NCBI GenBank assembly: GCA_947501315.1
Contig: CANMXH010000166.1
Location: 1-5,075, forward strand
DNA from: Caulobacteraceae bacterium
GTDB taxonomy: Bacteria; Pseudomonadota; Alphaproteobacteria; Caulobacterales; Caulobacteraceae
DNA length: 5,075 bases
Reading direction: 5' to 3'
Shown here: piece by piece, positions 1 through 5,075 of the stretch
How positions within the stretch are numbered: the stretch's first letter is position 1
Layout: every line of letters starts with the position of its first letter
Program-made: the position numbers and the translations under genes
The notes under the pieces: generated by a model
What the model was told of the DNA's origin: nothing
Database searches by the model: none
Seen by the model: the letters and a program-made list of their open reading frames with translations, nothing else

Positions 1-151
1 CATGATGACCGACCATTGGGCCGCCAGCGGAGTCGAGACCCGCTACGAGGCGCTGCAAGGTCTGAACCATTTCACGGTGCTGGACCCGCTCTATGACATG
101 CAAAGCGCAATGGTGACGCGGATCACCAGGCTGGCGCAAAGCTCTGCATAA
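1..151 (+). CDS. Alpha/beta-hydrolase, C-terminal fragment (esterase or kynurenine-formamidase-like)
   Basis: This is the 3' end of a gene whose start lies left of the window. The reading frame runs from position 2 to a TAA at 149-151 and gives 49 residues. The visible tail contains Gly-Leu-Asn-His-Phe-Thr-Val-Leu-Asp-Pro-Leu, followed by a short helix ending in Leu-Ala-Gln. That G-x-N-H-F pattern close to the C-terminus is typical of the catalytic-histidine loop in the alpha/beta-hydrolase group that includes arylformamidases (KynB-like) and related carboxylesterases. The histidine would complete a Ser-Asp-His triad whose other members are outside the window. The substrate cannot be told from this fragment. 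The ATG codons at 2-7 are internal methionines, not starts, because the fold needs roughly 200 more residues upstream. The fold assignment is fairly secure and the specific enzyme is not. Confidence 0.72.
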   Translation, partial: MMTDHWAASGVETRYEALQGLNHFTVLDPLYDMQSAMVTRITRLAQSSA

Positions 152-214
152 CGCCGGTTACTCACGGCGTCCGCGAACAGGCTGCCGGCCCGCCGACACA
201 GTAGGTCAGCCTGT
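151..214 (+). terminator. Two hairpins behind the hydrolase stop; possible terminator
   Basis: The first inverted repeat is ACGCCG (151-156) against CGGCGT (165-170), a perfect 6-bp stem with an 8-base loop that starts at the last base of the stop codon. The second is ACAGGCTG (177-184) against CAGCCTGT (207-214), a perfect 8-bp stem with a 22-base loop. An alternative stem, GTCAG (205-209) with CTGAC (218-222), would compete with the second. No run of T follows either stem, so this is not a classical intrinsic terminator. Placement directly after a gene end favours a 3'-end role, but this is an inference. Confidence 0.35.
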
Positions 215-299
215 CGCCTGACTCAGAGCTTGACGACGAAGACGAACGGTTGTGTTGGTCTGGCTCAGTCCAGATGTTCTTGGCGTCGTGTTGAGTTTG

Positions 300-425
300 A
301 TGTTTCGTTTCCTCTCCCGATTGATCCGTCAGTTGCGTTGTCGCCGTCATCGCTGGCGTCCTGACCGCAAAAGAACAGGACGGGAGTTCTGCGATCTCTG
401 TGGCGCCAAGCGCAAGGCGGCCTGA
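300..425 (+). CDS. Possible small basic CxxH/CxxC zinc-ribbon-like protein (hypothetical)
   Basis: An ATG at 300-302 opens a 41-codon frame ending in TGA at 423-425. The predicted protein is strongly basic (12 Arg, 3 Lys and 3 acidic residues). It has an amphipathic-looking start (residues 1-12) and then Cys14-x2-His17-x-Trp19 and Phe30-Cys31-x2-Cys34-Gly35, followed by a basic tail. Two paired ligands of this form, with an aromatic residue and a Gly at the second knuckle, are what a tiny zinc ribbon looks like, so metal or nucleic-acid binding is a reasonable guess. Against it, the only ribosome-binding hint is GAG at 293-295, and about 61% of codons end in G or C, clearly less biased than eda. 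I do not recognise a named family. It could be a real small gene or a chance frame. Confidence 0.42.
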   Translation: MFRFLSRLIRQLRCRRHRWRPDRKRTGREFCDLCGAKRKAA

Positions 426-515
426 CCCGGCCTACCGGCTTTCGAAACACAAAGTGCCGTGCCTGCGAGCACCGGCGCTTTCCCTGAATGCGGCGGGTGG
501 GATAAGCATGGCCCG

Positions 516-538
516 CTGCCGGAGGGACCGGCGGAGGA
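516..538 (+). promoter_or_regulatory. eda ribosome-binding site next to a GC-rich hairpin
   Basis: GGAGGA at 533-538 is a strong Shine-Dalgarno sequence, 10 bases before the ATG at 549, and it decides the eda start. Immediately upstream, GCCGG (518-522) pairs perfectly with CCGGC (528-532) around an AGGGA loop. The stem can extend by U517-G533 and C516-G534, which would tie up the first two bases of the Shine-Dalgarno. The pairing is seen in the sequence. An effect on translation is only a possibility. Confidence 0.6.
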
Positions 539-548
539 AAATCAGATC

Positions 549-1223
549 ATGCGCCACGACCGCCTCGCCGTCCTGACCGCCCTCGAGACCCAGGGCGTGG
601 CCCCGGTCTTCTACCATCCTGATCCGCAGGTCTGCCTGAACGTCATCCGCGCCTGTGCCCGCGGCGGCGCACCGGTGATCGAGTTCACCAATCGCGGCGA
701 CTTCGCCTGCGACCTGTTCGGCGACATCGCCCGCGAACTGCAGAAGACCGATCCGCACATCATCCTGGGCATCGGCTCGGTCGTCGATGCGGGCACGGCG
801 TCGCTCTATCTCAATCGCGGCGCGCGCTTCGTGGTCAGCCCCTGCCTGATCCCGGAGGTCGCCCGGGTCTGCAACCGTCGCATGACCGCCTGTTTCCCCG
901 GCTGCGGCTCGGTCACCGAGATCGGCGAGGCCCATGAACTGGGCTGCGAGATCGTCAAACTCTTTCCGGGTGCCAGCGTCGGCGGCCCCGACTTCGTCAA
1001 GGCGGTCATGGCCCCGATGCCCTGGACGAAGATCATGCCCACGGGCGGCGTCGATCCCGACGCGGCCAGCATTGCCAAATGGTTCGGCGCCGGCATCGTC
1101 GCCGCCGGCATGGGCTCGAAACTGGTCACGGACGCCGCCGTCAACGCCGGCGACTGGGTCGGGATCGAGGCAAATGTCCGACAGACGGTGGACGCGATCG
1201 CGGCATTCCGGGCGAAGCAGTGA
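549..1223 (+). CDS. eda: Bifunctional 4-hydroxy-2-oxoglutarate / 2-dehydro-3-deoxy-6-phosphogluconate aldolase
   Basis: This 224-residue class I aldolase is predicted to cleave 2-keto-3-deoxy-6-phosphogluconate to pyruvate and glyceraldehyde-3-phosphate, the last step of the Entner-Doudoroff and hexuronate routes. It may also cleave 4-hydroxy-2-oxoglutarate. It is cytoplasmic, a single TIM barrel and typically a trimer. Visible motifs are Glu45 and Arg49 in VIEFTNRGD (the general-base/substrate region, at the same positions as in E. coli Eda), GIGSVVDAGTA near 74-84, the Schiff-base Lys137 in KLFPG, and MPTGG at 163-167 for phosphate binding. The patterns VFYHPD, EFTNRGDF, CNRR and GPMPW-like APMPW recall the longer form I associate with Bacteroidetes rather than the short enterobacterial Eda. 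The ATG at 549 follows a good Shine-Dalgarno. An in-frame GTG at 459 adds 30 unconserved residues and lacks one. No edd or hexuronate gene is in view, so its pathway partners lie elsewhere. Its TGA is the outer edge of a large inverted repeat. Confidence 0.93.
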   Translation: MRHDRLAVLTALETQGVAPVFYHPDPQVCLNVIRACARGGAPVIEFTNRGDFACDLFGDIARELQKTDPHIILGIGSVVDAGTASLYLNRGARFVVSPCLIPEVARVCNRRMTACFPGCGSVTEIGEAHELGCEIVKLFPGASVGGPDFVKAVMAPMPWTKIMPTGGVDPDAASIAKWFGAGIVAAGMGSKLVTDAAVNAGDWVGIEANVRQTVDAIAAFRAKQ

Positions 1224-1338
1224 TTGGTGGTTAGTGATTAGTGGTTAGTCGTTGTGGCTTCTCTGATTGCGGAAGGGCGACGCCGCCCGCGCCTAAGGCC
1301 AGGCATCGACCAACCACTGATCACTAACCACTAACCAC
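1220..1338. repeat. Large inverted repeat built of tandem 7-base units, between convergent genes
   Basis: The left arm 1220-1251 pairs without gaps with the right arm 1307-1338: 28 of 32 positions are complementary, and in either transcript two more are G-U and two are A-C. Each arm core is four contiguous heptamers. On the + strand, 1222-1249 reads GATTGGT, GGTTAGT, GATTAGT, GGTTAGT. On the - strand, 1336-1309 reads GGTTAGT, GGTTAGT, GATCAGT, GGTTGGT. The 55-base centre (1252-1306) has its own small stems, such as GGGCG (1275-1279) with CGCCC (1284-1288) and GCC (1291-1293) with GGC (1297-1299). The left heptamers begin inside the eda stop codon, and the right ones end five bases from the peptidase stop. 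It may act as a two-way transcription end or be a dispersed REP/MITE-like element. There is no T-run and no transposase. Confidence 0.85.
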
Positions 1339-1341
1339 CCC

Positions 1342-4176
1342 TCACAGCCCCAAGGTCGGACTGTTCAGGTCCAGCTCCGCCGCCGGAATCACCACCACAT
1401 CCGGATGCGCGGCGCGCAGGGCTTCGATGAACATCGAGGCCTGACCGACCACGACCACATAGGCTTCATCCGCGCTTACAGCCTGGGCCGCTGCCATCAC
1501 GCCCCGGGGTGTGGTCGCCGCGATGCTCCGCGGATAGGTCTCGATCTCCGTAAGCGGCAGGCCGTAGGTAACCGCGTCGGCCAGCACCCCGCCCAGACCG
1601 CCGGTCGTCTCCAGCGCCCGCGAGAAGCCGCCGGTGATGAAGGTCTCACGGTCGGTCACCGCCTGTTCCGTCACCGCCTCGGTCCGCAACCGGTTGAACT
1701 CGGCCAGAACCAGATCCACCACCTCTGCGGCGCTCTCGTTCTTGGTCTGGGTCGCGGCGCTCAGCAGGCCGCCGTCGACCCGCGCGCCCAGCGACGAGTT
1801 GGCACCATAGGACAGACCGCGCTTGGCCCGAATCTCCTGGAACAGATGGCCGTTCTGGCCGCCGCCGATAACGCTGTTCACCACGGCCAGCGGATAGAAG
1901 TCCGCATCGGCCCGGCGCGGGCCGCGCACGGCCGCCGCCACCGCAGCCTGACCTGCGCCCGGCAGGTCGACGACCACGATCCGCGGCCCCGGCCGCGCGT
2001 CGCCCGCGCGGTTCGTGGCTGAGGGAGCTGCGCCCGAAGGCCGCTCCCAGCCGCCCAGCGTGCGCTCAGCGAAGGCGAAAGCCTCCTCCGGCTCCATGCC
2101 ACCGGTGATGATCAGGGCGGCGTTGTCGGGCCGCCACCAGCGATCGTGGAAACCGTCGATCTGGTCGCGCGTCATCGCCGCCACTGAATCCGGCGTCCCG
2201 GACGACGGCGCACCATAGGGCGCTGCGCCGAATGCCAGCCGGTTCAGTACCAGCGAGGCCAGAGGCCCCGGCTGACGCAGATTGACCCGCAGGGCGTTGA
2301 CGGCCTGGGTCCGGCTGCGCACCACCTCGTCCTCGGCAAAGGTCGGGCGCTGAACCACGTCAGCGAACACCGCCCCCGCCGCCGCGGCCGAGGCCACCGG
2401 CGCTGACAGGAACAGGGTGGTCGCATCCGCTCCCGCGCCGCCGCCGATATTGGCGCCCAGCGCCTCCAGCGTCCGCGCGATCTCGGGTGCCGACCGGGCA
2501 CCTGCGCCCTGGCTGGCCAGTCCGGCCGTCATCGCCGCCAGTCCCGGCTGATCCGCGGGATCGCCCGCCGCCCCGCCCGCCATCACCAGCTGGGCATTGA
2601 GAATCGGCAGGTCGGTCGACTTCGCCACGATCACCCGCAGACCATTCGACAGGGTCCGCTCGACCACCCGCGGCGTCGCCATGGCGCGCGGCTCGCCCGG
2701 CGCGGGCGGGGCCATGCGCTGGCCCTCGGGCAGCAGTTCATTGGCCGGCAGGATCGCCGGCGGTACGGTCAGGAAGGTCGGGACCGGGGCAGGGTTGCGC
2801 CAGCTGTCTTCCGGCACGCCCTCGGGCCGAGCGCTCGCGTCCTGATAGCGGACCGAGACCCGGGCCTGATCATCCAGATACGTTCGCGCCACGCGCTGCA
2901 CGTCGGCCGCCGTCACCGCCTGGATCGCGGCCAGCCGTTCATCGGCCGCTCGGGGATTGTTCTCCGATACGATCGCCTGACCCAGAATGAAGGCCCTGCC
3001 CGAAGAGGTCTCGCGCTGGCGCAGCTCGCTGGCCACGATCTCGGTCTTCGCCTCGGCCAGTTCGGCCGCCGTCACCGGCTCGGTCCGCACCCGTGCCAGT
3101 TCCGCATCGAGCGCCGCCTCGACATCCGCGACCGCCTTGCCCTGGGCGACGACCGCTGTGACGGCGATGACCCCGTCCTCCTCCATCGCATTGCCGCCGA
3201 AACTGGCGTTCGAGGCCAGCTGCGAGCGGTAGACCAGCGACTGGTAGAGGCGCGAACTCTCACCGCGCGACATGATCGCCTGCAGCACGTCCAGCGCCGC
3301 ATTGTCCGGATGGTTGGCCGCCACGCCGGGATAGATCACCCCCACGGCCGGAAGCGGCACGTTCGGCGCATAGGACTCGACCATCCGCGGCGCCGTTCGC
3401 GGCGTCTCGACCGGCCGCTCGAACACCGGCACAGGGCGATCCGGATTGCGGATGTCGCCAAAATACTGATCCACCCATCGGTCCAGCTGGGCCGGATCGA
3501 AATTGCCCGAGACGATCATCGTCGCGGTGGCCGGACGGTAATAGGCCTCGTGGAATGCCCGCGCGTCCTCGATCTGCGCCGAATTCAGTTCCTCGATCGA
3601 GCCGATCACGCTGCGACGGTAGATGCTCTCGTCGAAGCTGTTGTCGCCGATCACGAAGCGCTGCAGCCGGCCGTAGGGCGGGGCGTAGACACGCTGGCGA
3701 AGCTCTTCCTGCACAATGGACCGCTCGGCGTCGAACACGGCCTGGTCAACTACCGGCCGCGCCATCCGCTCGGCATGGGTCCACAGCATGGTCTCCAGAT
3801 ACTGCGGCGGCACCGTCTCATAGTAGTTGGTGAAATCCTGTCCGGTGGAGGCGTTGCGCGACCCGCCGGCGTTCTCGACCAGGGTCGAGATCTGGCCGTA
3901 AGGCAGGTTCACTGTCTTGCGGCTCAGGATGTGTTCGAACAGGTGGGCAAAGCCCGAGCGCCCCTGCGGATCGTCCTTGCCGCCAACATTGTACCAGAGG
4001 GTCACCGTCACCGTGCCCGCCGTGGCGTCCGGCATGGCATAGACATCAAGTCCGTTGGCCAGCTCGCGGTGGGTGAACTCCAGCGGCGGCACCGAGATCG
4101 GCGCAGGGGTCTGGGCGAAGGCCGGGGTGCACAGGGCCAGCAGCGAGGCCCCCAGTAGCGCGGCGGTGCGGGTCAT
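1342..4176 (-). CDS. Secreted M16 family zinc metallopeptidase, two-domain (pitrilysin / processing-peptidase-like)
   Basis: This 944-residue protein is predicted to be exported and to cleave short or unfolded peptides in the periplasm. Residues 1-21 form a signal peptide (basic start, Leu/Ala core, Ala-Phe-Ala before Gln22). The N-terminal M16 half carries the inverted zinc motif His78-Leu-Phe-Glu81-His82, with Glu158 (76 residues after His82) as the expected third ligand and Glu151 as the usual assisting acid. A Pro-rich linker near 450-502 leads to a second M16 half from about 503. There the zinc motif is replaced by PGLAAMTAG (544-552), while Arg786...Tyr790 in the KRGLSY segment is kept, the normal inactive partner domain. 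Length fits two-domain M16B enzymes. The ATG at 4174-4176 is chosen because a clean signal peptide follows and GGGG lies 9 bases upstream. An ATG 11 codons earlier (4207-4209) would put charged residues first and has no Shine-Dalgarno. The substrate is unknown. It is convergent with eda and follows the ribokinase on the same strand. Confidence 0.93.
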   Translation of the reverse strand: MTRTAALLGASLLALCTPAFAQTPAPISVPPLEFTHRELANGLDVYAMPDATAGTVTVTLWYNVGGKDDPQGRSGFAHLFEHILSRKTVNLPYGQISTLVENAGGSRNASTGQDFTNYYETVPPQYLETMLWTHAERMARPVVDQAVFDAERSIVQEELRQRVYAPPYGRLQRFVIGDNSFDESIYRRSVIGSIEELNSAQIEDARAFHEAYYRPATATMIVSGNFDPAQLDRWVDQYFGDIRNPDRPVPVFERPVETPRTAPRMVESYAPNVPLPAVGVIYPGVAANHPDNAALDVLQAIMSRGESSRLYQSLVYRSQLASNASFGGNAMEEDGVIAVTAVVAQGKAVADVEAALDAELARVRTEPVTAAELAEAKTEIVASELRQRETSSGRAFILGQAIVSENNPRAADERLAAIQAVTAADVQRVARTYLDDQARVSVRYQDASARPEGVPEDSWRNPAPVPTFLTVPPAILPANELLPEGQRMAPPAPGEPRAMATPRVVERTLSNGLRVIVAKSTDLPILNAQLVMAGGAAGDPADQPGLAAMTAGLASQGAGARSAPEIARTLEALGANIGGGAGADATTLFLSAPVASAAAAGAVFADVVQRPTFAEDEVVRSRTQAVNALRVNLRQPGPLASLVLNRLAFGAAPYGAPSSGTPDSVAAMTRDQIDGFHDRWWRPDNAALIITGGMEPEEAFAFAERTLGGWERPSGAAPSATNRAGDARPGPRIVVVDLPGAGQAAVAAAVRGPRRADADFYPLAVVNSVIGGGQNGHLFQEIRAKRGLSYGANSSLGARVDGGLLSAATQTKNESAAEVVDLVLAEFNRLRTEAVTEQAVTDRETFITGGFSRALETTGGLGGVLADAVTYGLPLTEIETYPRSIAATTPRGVMAAAQAVSADEAYVVVVGQASMFIEALRAAHPDVVVIPAAELDLNSPTLGL

Positions 4177-4193
4177 GTCGGCAGTCCCCAGTC

Positions 4194-4207
4194 GATCAGG
4201 TCTGATC
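4194..4207. promoter_or_regulatory. Perfect GATCAG-CTGATC palindrome upstream of the M16 peptidase
   Basis: GATCAG (4194-4199) and CTGATC (4202-4207) are perfect inverted repeats separated by two bases, lying 17 bases before the chosen peptidase start in the 69-base gap after the ribokinase. Such a symmetric 14-mer could be a repressor site or a small mRNA hairpin. A weak -10-like TATAGG lies on the - strand at 4224-4219, but no -35 at a normal spacing was found. The symmetry is plain and the function is a guess. If the upstream ATG at 4209 were the real start, the palindrome would be coding. Confidence 0.35.
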
Positions 4208-4245
4208 ATGTCGGTGAGCCTATAGTTGCCCGATCGCGCCCCAAG

Positions 4246-5075
4246 TTACGACCCTGTAATGATTGCTTCCACTTCCTCGCGCGTCGGCATCGAAGGCTGG
4301 GCTCCGGGCCGGGTCGCTGCGATGGCCCCCGCCGCACAGGCGAACCTCAAAGCCGCCTCCGGCTCCATGCCCTCCAGCAGGGCGACGCAGATGGCCCCCA
4401 CGAAACAATCCCCGGCCCCGGTTGCATCGACCGCCTTGACCTTCGGCGGCGTCGCCCGGGCAATCTCGGCCCCGCGCTGGTACATGACCGCGCCCCGCGC
4501 CCCGAGGGTTACGACGACGCGGCCCCCGCCCTGGTGCAGCAGATCGCCATAGAATTCCGCCTCGGTCTCATTGACCACCAGCAGGTCTGCCCGGCGCAGC
4601 AGCTGGTCCGATACCGGCGCTGCGGGGGCCAGGTTGATGCAGACGAACTCCGTTCCCCGCCCGGCCGCCGCCTCGACCGTCTCGATCGGCAGTTCCAGCT
4701 GCAGGATCAGCGGCGTCTCGATCCGCGCCGGGAGCTGTTCGGGCATGAGGCTGTGGTTGGCACCCGCCGCCACCACGATCTGGTTCTCGCCCTCGGGGTC
4801 GACCGCGATCAGGGCCACGCCGGTCGGCGCAGAGGCGTCGGTGGCCACGCCGGCGACATCGACGTCGTCTGCCAGCAGCAGGGCCATGGCCTCCCCGGCC
4901 ATCCCGTCGCGCCCCACCCGACCGATCATGCAGACCCCGGCGCCCAGCCGCTGCGCCGCCAGCGCCTGGTTGGCACCCTTGCCCCCGGGGTGCCGCGCCA
5001 GGGTCGCGCCGGTCACGGTCTCGCCCGCGCGCGGCAGACGCGGCGCGCGGGCGACCAGATCCAGATTGATCGAGC
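4246..5075 (-). CDS. rbsK: Ribokinase (PfkB carbohydrate kinase family), 5' end beyond the window
   Basis: The protein is predicted to phosphorylate D-ribose to ribose-5-phosphate with ATP in the cytoplasm. 275 residues are visible, and the frame stays open to the right edge. It opens with Ser-Ile-Asn-Leu-Asp-Leu-Val-Ala-Arg, the standard ribokinase first strand, so only about five to ten N-terminal residues are missing. In visible numbering the motifs are PGGKGANQ (29-36, sugar binding), NETEAE (168-173), VVVTLGARGA (about 186-195), VDATGAGD with catalytic Asp222, and GAQPSMPT near the end (257-264). PGGKGANQ and GAQPSMPT favour ribokinase over 2-keto-3-deoxygluconate kinase. The segment between NETEAE and VVTLG is only about 12 residues, clearly shorter than the usual 20 or more, so the whole protein would be about 280-285 residues against about 305 in the family. 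A GTG at 5016-5014 is internal, not the start. It may be co-transcribed with the peptidase 69 bases downstream. Confidence 0.9.
   Translation of the reverse strand, partial: SINLDLVARAPRLPRAGETVTGATLARHPGGKGANQALAAQRLGAGVCMIGRVGRDGMAGEAMALLLADDVDVAGVATDASAPTGVALIAVDPEGENQIVVAAGANHSLMPEQLPARIETPLILQLELPIETVEAAAGRGTEFVCINLAPAAPVSDQLLRRADLLVVNETEAEFYGDLLHQGGGRVVVTLGARGAVMYQRGAEIARATPPKVKAVDATGAGDCFVGAICVALLEGMEPEAALRFACAAGAIAATRPGAQPSMPTREEVEAIITGS

Larger units (their letters stand above)
152..548. other. Gene-poor stretch between the hydrolase fragment and eda
   Basis: These 397 bases contain no long gene. They hold hairpin-forming sequence just behind the hydrolase stop (151-214), one plausible small reading frame (300-425), and the eda leader with its ribosome-binding region (426-548). 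G+C content is visibly lower around 225-320 than in the flanking genes, as expected of intergenic sequence. A TTGACG at 230-235 resembles a -35 element, but I find no convincing -10 at the right distance, so no promoter is called. The long gap makes it unlikely that eda is co-transcribed with the hydrolase. Confidence 0.6.

Noticed and set aside
230..262. Promoter with TTGACG as a -35 element
   Set aside because: There is no acceptable -10 hexamer 16-18 bases downstream.
162..350. A 62-codon - strand frame with seven serines in a row
   Set aside because: The serine run simply reads a GACGA-type repeat in intergenic DNA. There is no ribosome-binding site, no motif, and it overlaps the better small frame on the other strand.
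459..548. Upstream GTG as the start of eda, adding 30 residues
   Set aside because: The extra residues do not resemble the family, there is no ribosome-binding site before 459, and a strong GGAGGA precedes the ATG at 549, whose product aligns with the known N-terminus.
432..935. A 167-codon open frame on the - strand
   Set aside because: It is antisense to eda, Ala/Asp/Arg-rich and without a recognisable motif. The sense strand has a confident gene.
1222..1336. CRISPR array or tandem-repeat protein
   Set aside because: The units are 7 bases and contiguous, arranged as two opposed arms with one central spacer. There are no regular spacers and no cas genes.
1405..2022. A 205-codon open frame on the + strand
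   Set aside because: It is antisense to the C-terminal half of the peptidase and has the Arg/Gly/His-rich composition of a shadow frame.
3310..4158. A 282-codon open frame on the + strand
   Set aside because: It lies wholly opposite the M16 peptidase, is rich in Arg, His and Gly as expected of an antisense GC-rich frame, and shows no domain.
4129..4176. Lipoprotein signal (lipobox) in the peptidase
   Set aside because: Cys16 is preceded by Leu-Ala-Leu. The residue just before Cys should be Gly, Ala or Ser, and a good signal peptidase I site (Ala-Phe-Ala) follows.
4177..4209. Upstream ATG as the start of the M16 peptidase
   Set aside because: It would place eleven residues, including charged ones, before an otherwise clean signal peptide, and it has no Shine-Dalgarno. 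It cannot be excluded entirely.
4246..5075. 2-keto-3-deoxygluconate kinase partnering the nearby aldolase
   Set aside because: The opening SINLDLV strand, PGGKGANQ and GAQPSMPT are ribokinase patterns, and the gene is on the opposite strand about 3 kb from eda.

Overview
The window is GC-rich chromosomal DNA, roughly two thirds G+C by eye, with strong G/C bias at third codon positions in the main genes. It suggests an alphaproteobacterium, most likely in or near the Caulobacterales (Brevundimonas/Caulobacter type). That placement is an inference from composition, protein style and gene content. There is no rRNA, tRNA or marker gene to confirm it.

Layout. (1) Positions 1-151 (+) hold the C-terminal end of an alpha/beta-hydrolase. 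(2) Positions 152-548 are a gene-poor stretch with two hairpins behind the hydrolase, a possible 41-residue basic protein with a CxxH...CxxC zinc-ribbon-like pattern (300-425), and the leader of the next gene. (3) Positions 549-1223 (+) encode a KHG/KDPG aldolase (eda) with an intact catalytic lysine motif. (4) Positions 1224-1341 are a short convergent spacer, almost wholly taken up by a large inverted repeat whose arms are built from tandem 7-base units related to GGTTAGT. (5) Positions 1342-4176 (-) encode a secreted two-domain M16 zinc metallopeptidase. (6) Positions 4246-5075 (-) encode a ribokinase whose first few codons lie beyond the right edge.

Function. The aldolase cleaves 2-keto-3-deoxy-6-phosphogluconate in the Entner-Doudoroff and hexuronate routes. 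The ribokinase phosphorylates ribose for the pentose phosphate pathway. The M16 enzyme probably degrades peptides in the periplasm. The ribokinase and peptidase genes share a strand with a 69-base gap and could be co-transcribed, but nothing ties their functions together. The aldolase is convergent with them and is a separate transcription unit.

Most of the window is ordinary housekeeping and catabolic sequence. I see no phage, transposase, CRISPR, toxin-antitoxin or defence genes. The items most worth a second look are the heptamer-built inverted repeat between the convergent genes and the small CxxH/CxxC reading frame.
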